NCBI GenBank assembly: GCA_049999765.1
Contig: JBNGIQ010009366.1
Span: forward strand, 115,927-179,926
Direction: 5' to 3'
DNA length: 64,000 nucleotides
Source: Phaeoceros laevis
Taxonomy: Eukaryota; Anthocerotophyta; Anthocerotopsida; Notothyladales
Part shown: positions 1-17,546 of the stretch, piece by piece
Layout of the letters: each line of letters opens with the position of its first letter
Numbering within the stretch: the stretch's first letter is position 1
Position numbers and translations under genes: made by a program
The notes under the pieces: generated by a model
Databases searched by the model: none
What the model saw: the letters and a program-made list of their open reading frames with translations, nothing else
What the model was told of the DNA's origin: nothing

Positions 1-1081
1 GTACCACGTTGGCCGAATCTGTTTTGTAGAGCCACGATACAAGTATCACTTGTAAAATGCTTTCATAGAAGATATGTTCACCAATTTCCATGGGCAAAGT
101 CCGAAATATTATGCATTTGTCCTCAAACTTGTAGTCGATGTCCAACTGATATAGATCCAGAGTTCAGCTATTCTCAGTTTTGAACCTTATTTAGCTTACG
201 ATGCATAACATAACATTGACACTTATGGATACATCCCTCTTCTTCAATAAAATTGAACAATTTCTCTCATAATGGTTGCATCCTCTTTTACTAGATGCTT
301 CTTAGAAATAAGAACGGATGGAATGGTGACCTTTAAGTATGATCATATGCAAGTATTAAGTAGACACTTAGTGAAGCTATGCCAGCCAAGTCGGAACTAG
401 TAGTCGTACTAGTCGTTCTAAACACCACAACCCACCAACCAGAGGAAGGCGGCTGTCTGTCACAGACCGTTTACTTTGAAATTAAGGTTGAAAAGGATAC
501 AGAAATGTACAGTAGATATCGAATGGTAGTTGTTTAACGCTCGTTACAACGTAGTCTGTTAGGGGCCTAAACCTGATCATCAGTCAATTCGAGCTCAGGC
601 AATCGAGAGTCGTGAGCTCGACCGTCCGCAAATCCGCAATTAGTGTTGCGTTTACGGCCAACGTCCCTTCCGAGTATGCACAGCTTTACAGCTTCTCATC
701 TGGATGGCCGAGGGGGATTGATGAGAGCTGAAACACTCTTGTCGGCTGTACTGGTACAGGCTAGGGAGAGTGACACGAGCTGATACAGAGTCGAGAAAGA
801 AGTTGCTCCGACGTCAGTTTTGATATGATAATGCAATGTCCATGTCCAGCTTTCTCTTCAGATACGACCGATCAGTGCTGCACAGATGACAACATGGGAG
901 GCATTACATATAGATCGTCAGGTCGCCCACTCTCAAAATTGTCAGGTCGTCCACTGTCAAAATAGGGAGCTATGCAACACATTCTATGGCTAATTAAGAC
1001 CTGGATGGAGTGCCCCTTCTAGGAGGAATATGAAGTTGTGCAAGCCATCTCTCCTGATTGCACAGAAACAACCTCATGACC
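1..1081. other. intergenic, no gene seen
   Basis: No coding stretch with recognisable similarity or splice logic is visible. Near 917-961 a motif of about 20 bases (gtcaggtcg, ccact, tcaaaat) occurs twice in a row with small changes. The right part probably carries the 3' untranslated region of the CDKD gene, which ends at 1082 on the minus strand. Confidence 0.5.
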
Positions 1082-2781
<1,700 letters not shown>

Positions 2782-3367
2782 GGCCGCAGCCTGGATCGAC
2801 TCACCAATCCAGCCGCCTTCTCATGGATTAACACACCAGATTGCGTTTGACTGGGAGCAGCCTCAGATGACTTCAAGCCGCCACCTCCCGGTCCGCCTCC
2901 GCCCCGGATCTGCCATGCCTCCTGAGAACTCCACTTTCCTCTCACACCCGGGCGCTTTGGACGATGAACAATCGCACTTCCACCTCCGACTCTGGCTCTC
3001 AGCGTACCTTACACATCAGGGTTGCAGACTTGCAGAGTCTCGGCAATCTTTGATGAGGCCCGAGCAGGGCCTGCCTACTAGCCGTTAACGGCCAACGACA
3101 GTGGCTCGACAGTCTGCACCGCCACGTGTGCGCAACCACTCGCACACATGCACACAAACATCGCGTGAACCTCAGCCTAGAACCCCCCCGGCCGTATACG
3201 TCAGTCAACGGTCATGTCCCGGTCGCGGAATTGTGCAACAGATCACGCGAATTCCACTGTACAACGTCCTTAGACAAGGCTTAACCGCTAGGCAGAATAT
3301 TCTTGCGGCCTGGCTAACGGAAACAAATAAAACAGTTCCAGCAACCCCCCGAATTGATGCCGTTAGT
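2782..3367. other. intergenic between CDKD and YY1-A
   Basis: Holds the upstream region of the minus-strand CDKD gene and the downstream region of the next minus-strand gene. No further coding signal is seen. Open frames here have no recognisable domain. Confidence 0.5.
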
Positions 3368-5209
<1,842 letters not shown>

Positions 5210-6320
5210 CATCTACCAGCCATCATCTACAGGCAGCGATCAGGTCCTCGACGTGCTGAGAACTGAGCTTCCCAACAAGGCACATAAGATGCCAAAGGCT
5301 GTAGTAGCTTCGAGCCAGAGCAGGCATACGGAACAATTTGCCACCCGCAAGACAAGTAGCTGAATGTCGGTCTGAAGAAACCGCCCGAGATGTCCAGAAA
5401 GCATTGGAACCGCGCTGACAGAGTCGTGAAATTTTCTGGACGCTGTTTGCGTGGCTCTCGAAGAGAGTTGATTTGATGAGCCTAAAGGTCCGCCGCGGCA
5501 TGCATCTACGCCTCCTACGTTACAGGCTGGTTGCAATTGCTGACGTGATTGTTAAATGGTCCCAGGTCTGGCTGGATAACAGTCCATCATCAGCTCAGTT
5601 TGTCCTCAGCGTGTGGAGGTCTTGTTTATATCTTCTGCGCAGAAGGTCCTACAATCAGTAGACTACGAGTAGCGAAGGGCGCAGCATGCTTCTTGTCTAC
5701 AGCACGTTGTGTTCAACCGTCCCTTCTAGGGCTGAAGACCACAACTGGTGTTCTTCGGGCTCTTTTGCACACTGCTTCTTCGTTGTTTTACTTCTTGGTT
5801 GCAGACCAGCGCAGCGGCAGCCAAAAAGTTCTCGAGGTAGTTTAAAGATTTCGCGGCCTTTCGTATGCTGCACAAGTAGCTTTTGCCCAACCAAACACCA
5901 GAAGTAAACTTCTAAACTTCTTCTCACAGCAACTACTCAGGATAACTTGTTATCCTTATCGGTCTCCCTGCAATTTAGAGGCTGACAGTTCTTATTCGAA
6001 ATTGGCAACCAGGTCTAGAGGCAGGCGTTGTTACTCTTATTTGAGTTGCAGAGATGTGCATGCCGGCTCACATTTCTCAGCAATGTCGTGCTGCTGCCGC
6101 TACTTCATGGTAAGGACATGGATGTGCCGAAATCGAGAGGGGACTGCACCATCTCAATGGGAGTTGTCATATGGCGCAGGGCTTTTCCCACTAGGCTCTC
6201 CCAACAGAAAAGGTGGTTGTCAGCAAATGCTGGTGGTTTTCGTAGGGCAGGTGTCGCAAGGAGAAGGGTCCCCACTACCACAGGTAGGAAAAGGTACCAG
6301 GCTGCAGAGGACCCAATTTG
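5210..6320. other. intergenic between the two YY1 copies
   Basis: 1.1 kb containing the presumed promoter of copy A and the 3' region of copy B. No domain-bearing open frame is seen. Confidence 0.5.
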
Positions 6321-8144
<1,824 letters not shown>

Positions 8145-9101
8145 CTGGCTTTAAGCGCAACTTGGTTCTCTTCTAAATGGCGAGCACTGACTCCTGCTGT
8201 GACATCAGACCACAGAGTGAGATGTAAGATTTGAGGCCAGCAGTTGTTGACCACAAGCATTTCTAGATTAAGGTCTCTCTGATCACCTGCTTTCTGGACC
8301 ACGATAACAAATTGAATGTCAAGTTCTCGACAAGCAACCGCACTGAAGTGATGTCAACAGAGTCCGCATATAAGACCAATTGGAAGCATGTCCAGCCCTA
8401 GCACCCTCTAGACCTAAGTAAACAGACCCGAACGCCATTCTTTTGCGGTGAAGTCATCCAGCAAAGAGATGGATTCAGCAAGGTGCCCGTTACCGGAACC
8501 ACCTGTTTAGTGCAAAGCGCGAGCTAGCTACCTGCTGCGAATCAACAACAAGAGGCCACACAATGCTCACGAGAGAGACATTGCCTGGCATGCTTTTATA
8601 GCTCACAGAACTCTCGTCTCGGTCAAATCGACCACGCGTAGTATCTCCGCAGCTACTAAAAAACTAGGCAGACATTTAATTTGCCACCGTCGACGGCTAC
8701 AGCTCCTTACATTCGAACTAGCACGCATAGACTTGGGACAGCATGGTGGTACCGAAGCTCTGAATTTCTTGATGCTCCATAAGGCGCTTGACGGAAGCCT
8801 GAAGCCTTGGTATTCGACTCAGGAACCTACTGTTATCGCCTTTGAGGATCATCACGTCGGAGTGGTTGCCCCCAGTTCTAGGGGGTGCCTTCTGGGAGTA
8901 AAACTTTCCTCAATAGAATCCTGGTCCGCCAAAAATGAGGCAGGGACTGCTTTCGCGAAGCACGTTCAGCATGTGCAACCCTCAAAGTATTTACTCTTAC
9001 TTTTAATTCTAATGGTGCGAAGCGAGTCGTAGCTACTCTGCGGCTCTGTCTGCGGCTCTGCAACATGAATTCGCTGAGATAGGTTGGAAGAAGCCGGGCG
9101 A
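8145..9101. promoter_or_regulatory. shared divergent upstream region of YY1-B and the PPR-SMR gene
   Basis: 957 bp between two outward-facing start codons, so both promoters must lie here. No convincing TATA element, coding frame or repeat was recognised. Confidence 0.4.
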
Positions 9102-11751
9102 ATGGGTCCCCGCTGCGCTCTGGACGTTGTCGCTCATGGTGGCTCATTGGGTGGAGCGCTTCCCAGAACCAACTGGCAAGCTGACTGTCTGAGGTTGGTC
9201 TCTTCGGTTGTTGCTACGAGTGCCAAGACTAGTGTCAACAGCAGTTCAGCTAAACCAACAACCTCGAGGTTCAGGCGTCAGCGTATAGTGCTTGAGAACA
9301 GCAGACCAAGCATCGTGCGGGAAAAGAAGAATGTATCCACCTGGGATGACAAGACTGTCGCGAGTAACGTGGAGGAACTGATTGTAGCAATTCGACATGA
9401 AGCGGATGTCACTTTTGTACTGGAGCCGTGGATTTCAAAGCTTTCATTACAGGAATGGAACAGAATCGTGAATCACGCTGGCAACAAGCATTGGACATAC
9501 GCCATGAAGGTTTTCCTGGTGTTGAAACGGAGAAGCCAGTTTTTGCAAACCAGCAGTGAGAGATTCGCCCTGAATATGCTAGAAGCATACACTTGCATAA
9601 TTGGGGTGCTGTCAAAGCAAGGGAAAGCGCAAGAGGTGGAGTTGCTGTTTGGGGAACTCAAGTCGGCAGGAGTGAAGCCCGACACCATCTTATACAATGC
9701 GGTTTTGGGAGTTTATGCAATGACGGGCCTGGTTGATAGGGTCTCTGAGCTCATGAGGGAAATGGAAACGGCCGGCATAGGATCGGATGCTGTCACTTAT
9801 GAGAAGGTATCTCCTCGGGCAGGAAACTCATAGGATTGGTTGTCATACACTCCAGTCTGCACTTGGGCGTTGTCGAATTGCTGCACAATTCTGAGGATGT
9901 TATCCGGTTTTTGCAGCTGATCTTGTCTTACTTGACGACAGAAGAGCGTCAGTTGCGTAAGGCACTGGAGACTTTACGTCACATGAACAAAAACGGCCTC
10001 CCTATTTCTGCCAGAACTTACACACAACTTATAGATGGATGCTGCATTCAGGGTGACGCCGAAGCTGCTGCTCGGACATTTCGGGCTATGCGTCGTGCTG
10101 GCCATGTTCCTCACATGAAGGTGGAAACCTTTCCTCAACGTAGGCTTGCTGATTCTTGCCGGTTGCAGCTGTCTTCTGTACCGTCATGTTCAATGAACCT
10201 GTTCTATGTTTTGGCTGATTCCTCATCAGACATGGATCAAAATTATGCAACTCTATGGCTCCGAAGGAGATTTTTTGAAAGCTGAGGAGTTGATGGCTAT
10301 GCTGCGAGTTGATGGCATTCCACCAACAGCCAGTCTGTACGACAACTTTCTTCTTGCCTATTGCGTGGCAGATTCTCGGGATCAAGCCTTCAGTGCCTTC
10401 CGCGAGTACAAATTGGTACGTCATTGTGTTCTGTGGGCCTCCTTGTTCATGCTAAGCACAAGGCACATCTTTTAGAGAGAATATGAAACTAAACCGTCTC
10501 TTCTCCAGGAAATGAAGGCAACGCTTATGGCCTACAATATGCTGATTGAATTGTGTGGAAAAGCGGGATGGGCATCAGAAGCTCTTTCACTATTTTCTGA
10601 GGCTTCCAATGCAAATTTAAGACCAAACACGGTGACTTACACGACAATGATAAATGCCCTGACGAGAGGTGGAATGCACAAGGAAGTAATTGATCTGTGG
10701 GAGAAGATGATTAGGAACGGCATACCTCCCAATATTCAGACATACACCTCTTTGATTCACACATTTACTGTCCGAGGTTGGACCAAGAAAGGAGATGAGG
10801 TAAGTCCAATGGTTGCATTTTCATGTTCATCCATGGAAGATAACAAATGACAATGTCCTGATCTACGAAGGTATCATTTTGCAGATCTGCAGCGAACTAA
10901 AGCGATCTGACTGCACGATTTCTGTACCCTGCTATGGGGCAATTCTCTGCCTATACGTCCGCGGCGGGTGGTACAAACATGCGTCAGCCACTTTGAAGGA
11001 AATGGAGAGTAAAGGACTCATACCAGATGCTGCAGGGTATGCAGCCCTAATAGCTGCATACGGAGATGGTAGCTATGAGGTGGCTCCTTTGACCAAAGCC
11101 ATGGAAGGCAGTGAACTGGAATTCTGCAGGGTCTTGAACGACTTGCTAGGCCCTCCTGCAAGTGCCGATTCAGAAGATGAAAGTGTAGATGCAGTTATTA
11201 GGTTAAACGAGGCTTTAGATCTTCTGCCAAGATGGGCGGCGACAAGGACGTCAGCTGAAAATTGCTCAATCCACAATGCCATCACTGATGCACTCTGGAG
11301 ACGAGGACTCAGGAAGAGAGCAAGGAAAGTGATGCTTCGAGTGCAAAATCTGTTTGAGTGGTATGTCGTGCCTTCATTCCGGAAGAAAAAGTGGGTACTG
11401 GATTTAAGAGGACTATCCATTGGAGCAGCCCAAGTTGCAGTTCTGGACTGGTTGGAGGAAGCCTTCACTCAGGCCAAGAATGCTGCTGTTCCAGAAGATA
11501 TGGTGATTATTGTTGGAAGATCTGCTGTAGATCAAGATGCTGCAGCAGATGTGAGGAGGATTAGTGTGGCAAGAAAAGCAGTCGGGCCTACGACGTCGGC
11601 TATAGTTTCCACTTTAAAAGAAAGGGGGTACCCTTGTACTTTTAGACGTTCTGGTGAACTGGAGGCGAAAACCCAGGATGTGGTGGAGTGGATGTCTAAG
11701 GAAGGACGCATGCTTGCTTCTCAAGATGTTACCATGGCCAGCCGAACTTAG
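9102..11751 (+). CDS. PPR-SMR protein, probably organellar
   Basis: Five exons: 9102-9806, 9917-10120, 10230-10415, 10509-10799, 10885-11751, all phase 0, giving 750 aa. The N-terminal 60 or so residues are rich in Ser, Arg and Ala, as in organelle transit peptides. A run of P-type pentatricopeptide repeats follows, for example TILYNAVLGVYAMTGLVDRV, VTYTTMINALTRGGMHKEVI and IQTYTSLIHTFTVRGWTKKG. The C-terminus from about residue 632 is an SMR-like domain opening with WVLDLRGLSIGAAQVAVL, with a later VIIVGRS strand. PPR-SMR proteins act in chloroplast or mitochondrial RNA processing, gene expression or signalling. The SMR opening recalls the Arabidopsis EMB2217 (At1g79490) type, but I do not claim orthology. 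The ATG at 9102 is the first one after an in-frame stop at 9075. The second exon is set by phase: the acceptor at 9916 keeps the repeat continuous, while a later AG would break the frame. Confidence 0.88.
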
Positions 11752-13581
11752 ACAGAACCAGACAGGTCGGAGACAATCCATGACAGTTCTGGGTCGAGCT
11801 GCAGTGTAGATTCAAGACACACTAGCCCGTCTGCCAAAGAGTACCCAACCCACATCCCCCCTTGAAACCGAGCACCACCTATGAGTTGTAAGCTGCATCT
11901 GACAAAAACAACTACGAAGATTTGCAAGTTGCTCTAGGATTTTGAGTTCAATGGCTAAACCTGACCTGTGGCTACGTGCAATTTCATGTTTTTACCAATA
12001 GCCTGACAGAGGCATCTGTTACGGTTGTAAAAGCATCCAAGGTGGCCAATTAGTATCAGTAAAAAGACACAGTGACCAGTGAAAGGGAGTGCAGCTTGGA
12101 GTGAAATTCTGAACCATCAGCTGAAGAACTTGGAGCAGGGGAGCAGGAGCAATTTGCAGTTACCTGATTGATTTGCAAGTAAGTGGAAGCTAACAAATTT
12201 CAGAGGCAGGTTGCAGTTACCAAAGCTCAGTCAGGTTGCAGGCACTGCTTGCATGCATGGCGGACAGTGCAGCCTCAAAGGGATCAGTGCTAGAGTGGGT
12301 CACCCAGCCAGGTAGAGCTGCCACTTGTGGCCCCATATCTAAAATGTAAGTCGCTTTGTTTGATTCAGACTTTTGTTGGAGCTCCACAGGTTCAGGGGAA
12401 CAATTAAACTGACCTAATCTCGCCACACTGATCATGCAGGCGTTATGGGTTCTGCAACTTTGTACATGTCGTGCAGTTACACATGCAATGACGACATTGG
12501 TTTTTAATTTGCATCTCGCCAAGGATCTCTTTTGTAATAACCCTCAGCCACCTATGGCTGACAGCTAAGGACTATGGGAGGCCCCTGCACGTTCTTTAGC
12601 AGCATCAGCGGCTGAATATTGATCGGGTGTGGCAAGCATGGTACGAAGCGAGATGTGTGTCTTAGTTGAACAGGGGGGCACTAGAACAAAGGACTTTCTG
12701 GCCCGCAAAGAAGCAGAATGGCGCCCCTCCTCCAGAAGGCCCCCTTGCCTGCACCCAGAACAGTGCCCAGCACAAGTGACTTTCATACGGCTACACACTC
12801 GTACCATATCAGTCTGAGATGCATCATAGCCTCATGACTGCATACACCTAATAATAAATAAATAAAAAGTATGAGATGCCAAACATCCGAAGCACTGACA
12901 AGGGTGCTGAGGGGCTCGTCATCCGAGTTAGCAATGGCGTTCCTGTATTAAGACCATGCTCGGGGTAGTGTAGGTGCCAGTTGACAGTGGCAGGAAGACG
13001 GTTAGCTCTCCTAGTATGCCGAGGTAAGGTGCTGGGTCACACTTTGGTTGTACTCCAAGCTCAAAAAGATTTTTAAAAAAAGTTGAAAAAGGGGGGCCAA
13101 AACGGGCCTTTACATCGAGACACATGGGCAGGTTAGTCGTGGAAAGAAACGCGAGTTTCGAGGGTTTCCAAAGCCCCTAAGAGAAAGTTTTTTTTCACAA
13201 GAACCTAAGAGAAAGTATTTAACTTTTCAAAGTATTTAGCCTTTTCAAAGGTAGAAATTTCTAAATAATTAGGAAAATTCTATCCTCGTTAGATCACTGT
13301 AATATAAAAATAGCCTGTTGATCCAATTTGAAGCACAGTGAAGTCAAGCATCCGCAAATCAACATCGAGGTAGAGAAACAACCCAGCTGGAATAAGCTGG
13401 TATACTTCGCAACGCCAGGCTTGCGGCAATGCGATAGTAGCAGCAGGATCCCGTGTAAGGCCAGAGCTTGCAACGAGCTGCAGAGCCCGTGACTCTTGTT
13501 CGAAGAAAGAGCGGAGGAGGCGCAGCAGCCCGAGGAGGTTGTTTTATAACAATCCGGACAAGAGGGGAGACCAGGGAAGGT
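11752..13581. other. intergenic, no gene seen
   Basis: 1.8 kb. The first part is probably the 3' untranslated region of the PPR-SMR gene. An AATAAATAAATAAA run near 12850 could serve polyadenylation. The middle (about 13060-13320) is AT-rich. No recognisable coding frame. Confidence 0.45.
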
Positions 13582-14402
13582 ATGGCGCAGCAGGGCGGGC
13601 GTCTGTGCTGCGGCTTGACGCCTGCCCGTGTCAAGCTCCTGATCTGGCTGCTGGCAGCAGCCGTAGGGGTCTACATCCTGGGACCGCCTCTGGCTCATCT
13701 CATATCAGGGACAGCAGGAACCCGCCGCACCGGCTGCAACTGCGAATGCGGCAACGAATCCGCCGTCTCCGATGAGCCAGGTAGTGCCCTTATGCTCGTG
13801 CTGGTCCATGGAGTTTGCTACCTGTGGGACGGTGTAGAATTGAACTGATCTGGCTTTCCTGACGGCATTATGTCTTGCGGGGATTGCTATGGAAAAAACA
13901 CTTCTTTCTGTGGCCCCTTATCTGATGCAACTCCCTTCGTTTTATGACTCTGTGCGTCCAGGGTTGAGCAACTTGCCTGTGGCAGGTACGGACTGCTTTT
14001 GTTCCCCTCATCCTCTATTTGCTATATCGTTTCCGTACCATCTGCGCTGTTGTTTGATCTGATCCGTTTCCATGAGCAGATTGTGGTATTGAAACTCGAG
14101 ACTTGCAGAACGAGCTGCACTCGAGCCAGGTGCGGCTGTTGGAGGAGCAATTGCTGCTCCAAGAGCAGGTTGCCGCTGAGAGCCAGCAGAGAGCAGATTC
14201 TGCTTTTCTTGATGCGAAGAAGCTGACGTCCCAGTATCAGAAGGAGGCTGAAAAGTGCAATATTGGCATGGAAACTAGTGAAGGGGCGAGGGAAAGAGCT
14301 GAGGCTGCCCTGATAGCTGCCAACAAGGCAGCAGCCCTGTGGGAACAAAGGGCGAAGGACTTGGGGTGGAGGGATCACATAGACACCTTGACTTTTATTT
14401 GA
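13582..14402 (+). CDS. DUF1068 / NKS1-ELMO type Golgi membrane protein
   Basis: Small type II-like membrane protein. In Arabidopsis this family includes NKS1/ELMO proteins of the Golgi, needed for Golgi integrity and pectin deposition. Three exons: 13582-13780, 13962-13985 and 14080-14402, giving 181 aa. One transmembrane segment lies near residues 18-42 (KLLIWLLAAAVGVYILGPPL). It is followed by a Cys-rich CNCECG stretch, the conserved GLSNLP block, DCG, and a coiled coil ending in the family core SQYQKEAEKCNIGMETSEGA and LWEQRAKDLGWRD. The middle exon is only 24 nt but carries the conserved GLSNLPVA block, which supports it. The start ATG is the first in frame and precedes the membrane segment directly. 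Confidence 0.92.
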
Positions 14403-14980
14403 CTGCCCAATAAACAGTTGGCCAAATTTACAATGTTAATAACCCGATTCTCCGAAACACGACAGTTCTCCCAGCATTGGAGCAAGCTGGAGGCCACTGT
14501 TATGGCACAGCTTAACTGGGTTGGGAAGAGCAATAGACGAGTAGGTGCAACCTAACGATGGTGTGTCTAACCTACCTGGTGACCGGATTCCTACCCTCGA
14601 AGCAGACATTCCAAGCCAGTCGCAACTCACAGTAAGTTCTTTGCTACCATCCTGCAACTCTATAAACTATGTCGAAGCTTGCACCAGTCAGCAGCCTATT
14701 TCACCTACCTGACTTTGGTGGCAAGCATACTTTTTCTCAAGGGGCTCCTGTATGCTCCTGCTGCTGTTCATTTGGGGCCTGATGGCACCTCAGTTTCGTA
14801 TCATTGCGGGCCATCTTCGTCCATCGCTCTGAAGCACATATTTTTTAGCATCCCCTGTGTAGAATCCTCGCCTCTTCAGTATAGAATTTACCGTTCCGGT
14901 CTTCAGTGCATGTATGACAGGCATGCTCACACTTAGGTAGGAGTCTCAAGACATCGTCCCCGCTGGAAAGGGGCATCACG
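14403..14980. other. intergenic, no gene seen
   Basis: 3' flank of the DUF1068 gene, then sequence with no recognised coding or repeat signal before the GCN1 remnant. Confidence 0.4.
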
Positions 14981-14984
14981 TCAG

Positions 14985-16200
14985 CACAGCTGCCACAAAG
15001 GTCTCGAGTCCCAAGTACGAAAAAAATCTTCAAAGCTCCTTAAAGATGGTGCAGTGCATTCCCTGTGCATACGCAGCTTCCAAATATAGTTTGCGTTCCT
15101 GAAACTGCAACAGACACAGAATTCTTGGGCTGGCTTGAGCATTCCACAAGCGGCAAGTGTGTGCCTGTGTACATCCCCGACAACTTTCATAGAAAAAGGC
15201 AAATTCTCCTTTGGAATTGACCCTGTTACACTTGCCAAAGCCTCCCGTGCAGCATGAACAGTATTTGTATCAGGGTGAGTCAACATCATCCTCCAGATCA
15301 AATTTGATATTTCTGAGAAGAGACCCTGTCAAGTACGCCGAACCCCTCCTGACAAACTCTGCAAGTCTCCTAGCCCTCAGCTAAGCTCAGTCAGTGATTT
15401 CACACCTTTCCCATCTACAGCCAGTAACACTGTTTCAGCTGCCCCCTTTGCAAGAGATGCTATTTCGTCATCCGCTGACCCATGGCAGAAACTAATGGAG
15501 GTAAAATAGAGGACAAGTAAGCATTAAGCCAAGAGCCAGCAACTTCCGCTGATGTTCCAAGAGCATTTGCATTGAATGGTGGTGTTTAAACTAGCTTTAG
15601 CAGGATGTACGGCAAGACTGCAGCAGCTCTTACACAAAGAATCTGATGAGACCATTCACATCTGCAGCTGAAGTTATTTCAACCTCCAAGGCCCGTAGCA
15701 GAGCAGCAACAATCTCATCAACTGCCTGCATACCTGCACTTTTGCATAAGATACTGAAAGCTAGACCTGCTGCCATACGAGCGTCGGGAGAACTATCACA
15801 TAGCCCGGTCTGTATGTTAGGGATAAGATCCCCCATGTATGCTATGAGCTGATGCTTCCCTGCACTTGCTAGGGCTTTGCTTAGTCGAAAGCCAACACCC
15901 TGCCTTGTGCTGCGATTTTCAACATCATGCCCTCCAGTTTAACTGTGGATAAGTCAAGGAAACACCCTATCTCCCAGCTTGCGGACAAGCTCACATGACG
16001 ACCGCCCCCAACCTGGTGGTGCTCAGAGGAAGAAGAAGCAAGTGATTAGATAAGGTATGAAGCACTGGCATGATATCTTCCAATGTCTTTGCTGTGTTGG
16101 AAACCGTTGTCTTCCAGACATGTAGAGCAGCTTGACGTACAGAGAGGCTACCGTGGGAACGAACTATGTAAACAGCTGCCAGCACTTCGTTTCGTCGCTC
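14985..16200 (-). pseudogene. decayed fragment of GCN1/ILITYHIA HEAT-repeat protein
   Basis: Pieces in different frames line up in order with the middle of GCN1 (ILITYHIA in Arabidopsis), the ribosome-bound activator of the GCN2 kinase. From right to left: VRSHGSLSVRQAALHVWKT and a following LxxIMPVL (about 16185-16060); ELVRKLGDRVFP (about 15970-15990); LSKALASAGKHQLIAYMGDLIPNI, with the matching CDSS...AGLAFSILCKSAGMQAVDEI (15890-15650); DDEIASLAKGAAETVLLAVDG (about 15480-15415); and AREALASVTGSIPKENLPF (about 15270-15190). Frames change between pieces, there are in-frame stops, and only a small part of a protein of roughly 2,600 aa is present. It is therefore a relic, not a gene. It still follows exon order, so a DNA-level duplication is more likely than a processed copy. 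Confidence 0.82.
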
Positions 16201-16443
16201 CTTTCATAAAACATCCACAATTGCCTGCCCATTTGTCTGCAGATCACGATACGAAGTGTTGGTTACCGTTCCAGCTATCGTTCTTTTCATGAGACTTCAT
16301 GCGGAGACATCTTGACATACAATTAGGGAAATTAATTTTTGTAGAGGGAAGTAGGGGAACTAACAATTTAGGTCTTTAGGTCGAGAATCGTGACCTAAAG
16401 GGTGACGGTCTGCCGGAGTTCTTTCTTTCGCTTCGGCACACAG

Positions 16444-16491
16444 GTGAGCAGCGGTTTGCTACTCTGCTGCTACGTTCCCTGTGTATCGCAG
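16444..16491 (+). other. possible short 5'-UTR intron of the RPL9 gene
   Basis: A GTGAGC donor after CACAG and a TATCGCAG acceptor lie just before the start ATG at 16501. The intron would be only 48 nt, shorter than other introns here, so transcript data would be required to accept it. Confidence 0.3.
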
Positions 16492-16500
16492 GCCGTAGCC

Positions 16501-17546
16501 ATGAAGACCATCAAGGCCTCGGAAACGATGGACATACCGGAGGGCGTGAAGCTCGAAATCAAGGCAAAGCAGGTAACCACCGGCAACTGGCCATCAGGTT
16601 TGCAGCAGCAGCTTCTGCAAGCTGATGCTTTTTCAAGAAGTAGCTCCGTGGCCAGACTTGCCCAGCTGCTTGTTCTGTGGTCGTGCCGAATTTCTAATAG
16701 CAGTCTGTATGTGTGGCGCTAGGTGCGGGTGACGGGGCCCCGCGGCGTGCTGCTCCGCAACTTCAAGCACCTCAATCTGGATTTCCAGATAATCGAGAAC
16801 GGTACCAAGTTGCAGGTGGACTCATGGTTCGGAGACAGGAAGACGATGGCTGCCATTCGCACCGCCATCAGTCACGTGAATAACCTCATCAGTGGAGTGA
16901 CCAAGGGCTTCAGGTACAAGATGCGGTTTGTATATGCCCATTTCCCTATCAACGCCAGCATCTCAGGGGAGGCCAACAACATCGAGATTCGAAACTTTCT
17001 CGGGGAGAAGCGGGTATGCCTTACAATTGAATAGCTCGTAGGCTTGGATCTCTCATGGCCCCTGCATGGATTGCAGAATTGTTGAGCTCGACAAGGTCGC
17101 GCTTTTGCTGTTTAGGGTGCCATTTGCTTCTTAGGTTAAACGCAGCTGTTCGTGCTAGTGATTCGTGGTGGCGACTCTTTGTGGCGGTTTTTGTCGCTGA
17201 CGCCCCTCGTGCTTTTGTGCCAGGTGCGCAAGGTAGACATGCTTAAGGGTGTCACAGTGACAAGGTCCGAGAAGGTGAAGGATGAGCTGATTCTAGAGGG
17301 CAACGACATTGAGCTCGTGTCACGATCAGCTGCCCTAATTAACCAGGTACATGGATGACTTTGCTCCTTCGTGCTATGAGTCTTAAGCAACACCGCCTCC
17401 TGCGCTCGTGCATTGTCCAAGGCGGATAAGCGACTTTCCTGATTTTCTGAACGTTTGTGTTGCAGAAATGCCACGTGAAGAAGAAAGACATCCGGAAATT
17501 TTTGGACGGGATTTACGTCAGCGAGAAGGGAACCATCGCTGAATAG
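16501..17546 (+). CDS. RPL9: large-subunit ribosomal protein uL6 (RPL9, eukaryotic cytosolic)
   Basis: Structural protein of the cytosolic 60S ribosomal subunit near the peptidyl-transferase and factor-binding region. Four exons: 16501-16572, 16723-17013, 17224-17346, 17466-17546, all phase 0, giving 188 aa, close to the usual 190 or so. Family marks in order: [16 protein letters not shown] start, [62 protein letters not shown] spanning the second splice junction, [17 protein letters not shown], and the [19 protein letters not shown] end. No defects seen. It lies directly after the GCN1 remnant and probably has its promoter in 16200-16440. Confidence 0.97.
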
